A program made the translations under genes and the position numbers. A stretch of DNA of 39,028 nucleotides, taken from NCBI GenBank assembly GCA_003550305.1, contig QKYT01000024.1:373388-412415 (forward strand), read 5' to 3'. A model generated the notes under the pieces. That model saw only the letters and a list, made by a program, of their open reading frames with translations. It did not search any database and was not told the DNA's origin. Source of the DNA: Glomus cerebriforme (Eukaryota > Glomeromycota > Glomeromycetes > Glomerales > Glomeraceae). Below are positions 34,654 to 39,028 of the stretch, in pieces. The stretch's first letter is position 1; each line of letters begins with the position of its first letter.

Positions 34654-35264
34654 ATTGCATGCATATTTCTGTTAACTCGATAGTAATTCGATATGTCGAG
34701 CATAGAATAGGTTAAACATTTATCAAAAAAGCAATATAGTTGTGTATTTTATTATATATCAAAAATATGTAGAAAATATAATAAAATAACAATAAAATAT
34801 TTTATTTTTAGTCAAAAATGTGTTCATAATACAATATTTTAAATCAAAACTGTTTATAATTCCTATCCTCCGTCAGTCTTGTTAAAGATTATATACAGGT
34901 TCTGAAATTTACTTTCAAACATACCATCCACCTCGAATACTATAAAAGTTGTTAGTAAATATTTTCTTAAAAAAAAAAAAGGTGAATTTCAAATTTTACT
35001 TATGAAACATATCCTCAAAGCTACCAAAACGTCTTGATAATACATCTACAACTATAATCTACTTTCAACATAAAGACATAGTAAATATCTGCGCATGATA
35101 CAGTGGTTGTGTGGTTCGAATGAATTGATGATCTTAAAATGGCGCGAGATGACCGCCGCCAGCCTAAATTTAGATTCAGCGGCCGGCATGTTATGCCGAT
35201 AGTCTTTATAGACTAAATAGTTTTTTTTTTTTTGGTTTGAAGGCGTAGTAGAATTTCATTGCTG

Positions 35265-35393
35265 TTACTAAGCACCTGAACATAAGCTGCATGATGCCAA
35301 TTTTGACCGGTATTATGAGGCTTTTGGACAGCATTGTATTCGAAAAAGGGTGCTTAATTACCACAAATTACGGTATTTAGACAATTATTCCCG
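35265..35393 (+). repeat. Dispersed short repeat, AATTTTGACCGG family, copy 3
   Basis: It is bounded by TAAGCACC at the left and GGGTGCTTAATTA at the right, which form a short terminal inverted repeat. Inside are CATGATGCC, the core AATTTTGACCGG, TATTATGAGG and TATTCGAAAAAGG, shared with copy 2. Confidence 0.65.
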
Positions 35394-36707
35394 AGGATAT
35401 ATATAGCACAATAATGGTTGAAATTAAATGAAATTGAAACCGCCGAATTGAATTCTATCAGTACATCTGTGAAGTCAAAAGAAAGAAAAGAAAACATTAA
35501 AGAACATTTTCAAAGAAAAAGTCTTTGGAGTATGTTTCAAAACTTATCGAATTGAAATAAAAACAAATATCCATAAAAGAAAGAAAAAAAGAAATATTAA
35601 AAATGGGTTCTAAAAAAATAAAAAGAAATATCCAAAATATAATTTCAGTGACACGAAATTTTCAACATTTTGACGTTATGCCATGATTTAATTTTATTTA
35701 CTTTATTGTTTTGTATTGTCTGTAATTCTGACATATCTCCTAATTTTTCTTGATGTCCTCGTTTGGAATTTTTCACGTGTTAATATTCTAATCATTGTTT
35801 CTCAGCTTCATGAGCCCTCATCTATGCTCTCCCTAGTATTCAGATACTGATTTTCATATATGAAACAATTAGTTTAACTACCGCCAGAAATATCATAATC
35901 AGAAGTTAATTGAATGCTTTTAATGCTTTTCTGAATTTATCAATGCTCTATAAATAAAAATAATTATTAATATAGTCACTGTTAATAAAAAAAAACTTAA
36001 ATTTGACGTACCTCAAATAAATTTTCTGCAAGATTTCGGTATTATTTGTTAACTCATAAATTCTTTAAATTTTGTTATTTTTATTTTAAAATTGAAAAAA
36101 AATTCCATTCGCGTAAGAATCTTAACAAATAATAATTGTATGATTCTTCAAGTCCATCTTGTAACATTGGAAAATTAATTAATTCTTTCTTTGTATATTC
36201 TTTTAGTTTCATGACAATTTGTATAATGGATTCATAAATTGCGCAAATAATTGGATTTCAAAAACTATATATATTCAACAATATTTTGTAGAAATTTAAC
36301 GAATGCTGATATAAAGTTAAGAATAAATTGCTTCCACTAATCAATAAAGTCATTGGAAAAAAAAATGATTTGATGTTTGAATATTTTTTACGAAATTTTG
36401 TTCCTCTTCCAACTTATTGACTAATATGCTGCTTTCAATTTTAAGGTCGTTCCAACAAATGGTTCAATAATATAGTTTGTAAATATCCAAATTTTGGCAA
36501 TAGTAGAGGTTCTAGGGTTCGTTGATTTAAATGAAATTACTGTATTTGAGTGAGTGACTAAAATTCATTATTTATCATTTATTCTAAATTTCAAGTTTTG
36601 GCCTGTGTATATTTGACCATTTACAGCTTATTATAGAAAAAAAAAAAATGTTTGTATAAATTTTTACCATTTTGCGTAGTTTATAAAAGTCATGTTCGAT
36701 CACGTGA

Positions 36708-36745
36708 TTTTTCAGATTTTTGACCGGAATTACGGGCATTATTAT
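36708..36745 (+). repeat. AATTTTGACCGG family, core fragment
   Basis: TTTTTGACCGGAATTACGGG followed by CATTATTATA matches only the core of the family. It lies directly beside ATCACGTGATT, a motif that also accompanies repeat-like sequence near 5,370, 14,870 and 19,084. Confidence 0.5.
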
Positions 36746-36814
36746 ATTTATATCAAAGAAAATGTACAGTATAACCCGACTCGATCAGGACCCGGGTCGT
36801 CGACCTAAGTACTA

Positions 36815-36915
36815 TTTTTTATTGATTTTTGCTTGAATAAGAGTTTTTATGGTAACGAAAACACTTACTTTACAGCACATCGAAAAGTAAAACAACATTT
36901 TATTACTTTATTAAG
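36815..36915 (+). pseudogene. C-terminal remnant of the plus-strand Asn/Gln-rich gene
   Basis: About 100 bp read CLNKSFYGNE, then after a small deletion FTAHRKVKQHFITLLS. This corresponds to WLNKRFYGNE and FTEDQKENLKQHLTFHLS at the end of the intact 29,966-30,604 gene. The first 165 or so residues are absent. Upstream is repeat-like sequence, so the loss may come from insertion or deletion there. The downstream spacer remains alignable with copy A. Confidence 0.75.
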
Positions 36916-37545
36916 TTCAAAATTCAATTTCATTTTTTTTAAAAAAAAGACTGTTAAAGTGTATTTAAAATATACATGAAGATATCTCGCTAAGATAGTT
37001 CTGATATTATTTGAATAAAGCCTAATTTACATATCGTTAAATCCTCATTAATAAATAAATTTTTATAAGTAGCGTGTTCCTTCTTAGTTGAAATGAAGAC
37101 AAAGTTGACTAATAATAAAAATAATCATAAATAATATTGTATATGATTTAATTTTATCTTGATTTTAAACGTCATTTATAGTTTCATTAATTTTAAGATC
37201 TCGATACCTACCTAAAAGCATTTCTGTTTTCAGAATTTTAAAATAATTTTTTCCTGTACCAAAAAAATCAAATATCACTTGCAAAAGTATTATTAAATTA
37301 TTGAGTAAATAAATAAAATTATATTTGCATTTACCAGCATACTTTAAACTTAAAATGTAAAATTTACAGAATTTTATAATCTCTAGAAATATTCGGATAA
37401 AATTTTTTACAAGGATATATGTTTTTTGAATAATAATTTTTAATATTTAATATAGACATTGATAATATATTATATTCATATTCATGTAAGGATTATTCTT
37501 CCATACTAGATCTTACGCCATACATATTATTAGCAGTTATACTGT

Positions 37546-37620
37546 ATATTAGTTATTTGATAGGGGTGTTAAAATATCGTGATATTTGATATTCTAACAC
37601 CCCTATCAAATAACTAATAT
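37546..37620. repeat. 75-bp palindrome with 26-bp perfect arms
   Basis: The arm ATATTAGTTATTTGATAGGG continuing through GTGTTA (37,546-37,571) is repeated exactly inverted at 37,595-37,620. The 23-nt loop contains a smaller AAATATC/GATATTT palindrome. The sequence is absent at the matching place in copy A of the gene-pair duplication, so it was probably inserted after that duplication, or else lost from copy A. It could form a stable cruciform or RNA hairpin. Confidence 0.9.
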
Positions 37621-37858
37621 ATATTTATTTCTAAACTTAATTTTTAAACATTTTTTTTTTTTTTACTAAATGCTGTTATATTATTGACATTAATAGATTT
37701 ATCTTTTCAAAATTATGATATAATATAATATTTTGACATAAATAAATAATTGAATTTTCGATAGGTAATAATTTTACAGATTTACATATATATATACAGT
37801 ATATTACTACAGTCATAGATTCAATTAAAGAAAAAAAAAATTTTTTTTAGGTACTGTA

Positions 37859-37892
37859 GGTTAGGTAGGGTTAGGGTTAGGATTAGGATTAG
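37859..37892 (+). repeat. Interstitial telomere-like tract
   Basis: Six consecutive units of TTAGG type, including two exact GGGTTA joins and variant GGATTA units, span 34 bp. TTAGGG is the usual telomere repeat of filamentous and many early-diverging fungi. The tract is short and degenerate and is flanked by ordinary sequence, so it is interstitial rather than a chromosome end. Confidence 0.75.
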
Positions 37893-38128
37893 CCTCAAGT
37901 TAAATAGACCGAGGGCGAAAATGAGTTAATTTTGGAGCACTTATCATCTGCGTAAATCATCTCTGGTGATGAATAGCAAACTTTTTATACCTTATATATA
38001 TATATACACCTTATATACTAAAAAATAATAATATAATAATATAATACATAATACATTTTAAATTCTAATAAAAGTTTTAACAATTTCTTAAAATTTTTGC
38101 CGATAAGAAGCTTAGATTTCTTAAATAT

Positions 38129-38764
38129 TCAATAAAGTAATTGATTACTTAGATATAACATTAAATGATGTTTGAGATTTTCTTTTTGATATATCGTAAA
38201 AGTTAATTGTTCTTGTCTCGTGTTTTGTTCAATTTCATTCCCATAAAAACTGTTATTCAATAACTTATTAATCAAAGAAGGAGAAACGATTTCGCAAGAT
38301 ATTTGATAAAATTGATTGTTGCTAAACTGTTTATAAAAGAAAACACAACGATAAATATTTTCATTTAATTGCTTGATAATATAAGGTTGATTTAACAGAT
38401 GTAATATAAGATCATCAGAAATTCTTTCACATTCAATGTGATAATTAATAGGATCGTTATCTGGTTGATAAAAAAATTTATTAAGGTGTACGAGTTGATT
38501 TTGATTTTGTAGATAATTCGTTGTTGGGATAGAAGTTTGATACGTTTGTTGAGATAATATTGACATCGGCTCATATTGGTTTGAAACGTGGATATCTTGT
38601 CGCGCAGAAAACATATTAGCGTTCTCTTGTCCAGAATATGATTGATCAGAAGTAAAAGAATTGGTTTGAGCAGGGGAATCAGCAGGAATATTATTATCCT
38701 GTTGTGAATTGTAAGGAGTTGAAACAAGAGAAGGTTGAAAGTTTCCTAAGTCAGTTGGATTCAT
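38129..38764 (-). CDS. Unrecognised protein with Asn/Gln-rich N-terminus (intact minus-strand copy)
   Basis: The ORF encodes 211 aa and begins MNPTDLGNFQPSLVSTPYNS. The N-terminal 90 residues are Gln/Asn/Ser/Pro-rich. The C-terminal part contains FYQPDNDPINYHIECERISD, YRCVFFYKQF, QFYQISCEIVSPSLINKLLN and YGNEIEQNTRQEQLTFT, ending LSNQLLY. It is roughly 80% identical to the 29,966-30,604 product by eye. In the duplicated layout, however, its positional equivalent is the dead copy at 31,155-31,565. No signal peptide, membrane helix or intron is evident. Function is unknown. Frame and length conservation across paralogs supports expression as protein. Confidence 0.7.
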   Translation of the reverse strand: MNPTDLGNFQPSLVSTPYNSQQDNNIPADSPAQTNSFTSDQSYSGQENANMFSARQDIHVSNQYEPMSILSQQTYQTSIPTTNYLQNQNQLVHLNKFFYQPDNDPINYHIECERISDDLILHLLNQPYIIKQLNENIYRCVFFYKQFSNNQFYQISCEIVSPSLINKLLNNSFYGNEIEQNTRQEQLTFTIYQKENLKHHLMLYLSNQLLY

Positions 38765-38922
38765 ACTTGCTTTTTGTACTAATTTAAATGATAAATTTTT
38801 TTTTTTTTGAATTAAATTTTAGATAAAGAAAAAATACCCTATTTATATATAATTTTTTCATATATCATGTATTTTTGGCATTTTTAAAAAGAAAACGAAA
38901 AAAAGTATCGCTAAGGCAAATA

Positions 38923-39022
38923 TTACCTTCTTGACCCTGTACGACTTACTTTCTTGACCCGCATATATATATTAGGATATATGAGGNTCAAGATAGTAAC
39001 ACCAGGAGGGTCAAGAAGGTAA
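38923..39022. repeat. Symmetric four-motif palindrome
   Basis: The 15-mer TTAC(C/T)TTCTTGACCC occurs twice in direct orientation (38,923-38,937 and 38,946-38,960) and twice inverted (38,985-38,999 and 39,008-39,022). Each same-orientation pair is separated by exactly 8 bp, and the centre is a 24-bp TA-rich segment. One inverted copy carries the ambiguous base at 38,987 and a mismatch. It may be the end of a larger element cut by the window edge. Confidence 0.85.
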
Positions 39023-39028
39023 GTTTTG

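Larger units (their letters stand above)
31570..36800. other. Long non-coding, repeat-bearing region
   Basis: No gene is supportable over 5.2 kb. It contains long A and T homopolymer runs (31,951-31,970, 32,290-32,340, 33,040-33,080 and 34,240-34,285), two copies of the AATTTTGACCGG repeat, and an inverted repeat at 34,497-34,653. A relatively GC-rich patch lies near 35,140-35,200 (GGCGCGAGATG, GGCCGGCATG). Open frames are short and homopolymer-driven. Confidence 0.5.
36815..38915 (+). repeat. Convergent gene-pair duplication, copy B
   Basis: This is the partner of 29,950-31,710 in the same orientation. The spacer between the converging genes is about 1.2 kb here against 0.55 kb in copy A. 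The extra sequence includes a 75-bp palindrome and a telomere-like tract. Homology resumes in the minus-strand gene and extends into its upstream flank (TGTATTTTTGGC and AAAAGAAAAC blocks). Confidence 0.7.

Noticed and set aside
35100..35160. GGTTCGAAT resembling a tRNA T-arm
   Set aside because: No matching acceptor, D or anticodon stems can be drawn around it.
1..39028. CRISPR array, prokaryotic operons or riboswitches
   Set aside because: There are no regularly spaced direct repeats of CRISPR type, and the intron-rich genes are eukaryotic.

Overview
The window is very AT-rich (about 75% by eye) eukaryotic DNA. Its two clear genes carry many short introns of 73-113 bp, much of the rest is repeat-laden non-coding DNA, and there is an interstitial TTAGGG-type tract. 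This fits a fungus. The tandem secreted multicopper oxidases, the base composition and the density of small palindromic repeats suggest an arbuscular mycorrhizal fungus of the Rhizophagus type; that assignment is inference.

Layout. 1-11,100: no convincing intact gene. It holds two related inverted-repeat elements (2,055-2,132 and 2,311-2,600), a broken unrecognised gene (4,104-4,486), diverged tandem units (4,580-7,480) and a striking 177-bp GC-rich nested-hairpin element with an apparent 8-bp target duplication (5,247-5,423). 11,130-18,480: two head-to-tail multicopper oxidase genes, each 14 exons and 547 aa. All ten copper ligands of the family are present, and there is a signal peptide but no C-terminal membrane anchor. 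Keeping the conserved reading frame requires a 4-nt microexon, and then a 3-nt microexon (GAG) preceded by an AT-AC intron, in both copies.

20,700-28,940: a direct segmental duplication (about 20,700-22,950 and 26,440-28,940). Each copy carries a small, extremely hydrophobic minus-strand ORF whose reading frame survives several indels. Between the copies lies an inverted-repeat, transposon-like segment (about 24,711-25,665). 29,900-39,028: a second direct duplication of a convergent pair of genes from an unrecognised family with an Asn/Gln-rich N-terminus. In the first copy the plus-strand gene is intact and the minus-strand gene is dead; in the second copy the plus-strand gene is a remnant and the minus-strand gene is intact. 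The right edge also has a 75-bp perfect-armed palindrome, a telomere-like tract and a symmetric four-motif palindrome.

The oxidase pair would act outside the cell or in the cell wall on metal ions or phenolics. No functional link to the other genes is visible. No tRNA, rRNA or CRISPR array was found. Gene models were assembled by hand from splice signals, frame and paralog agreement; no database search was run.
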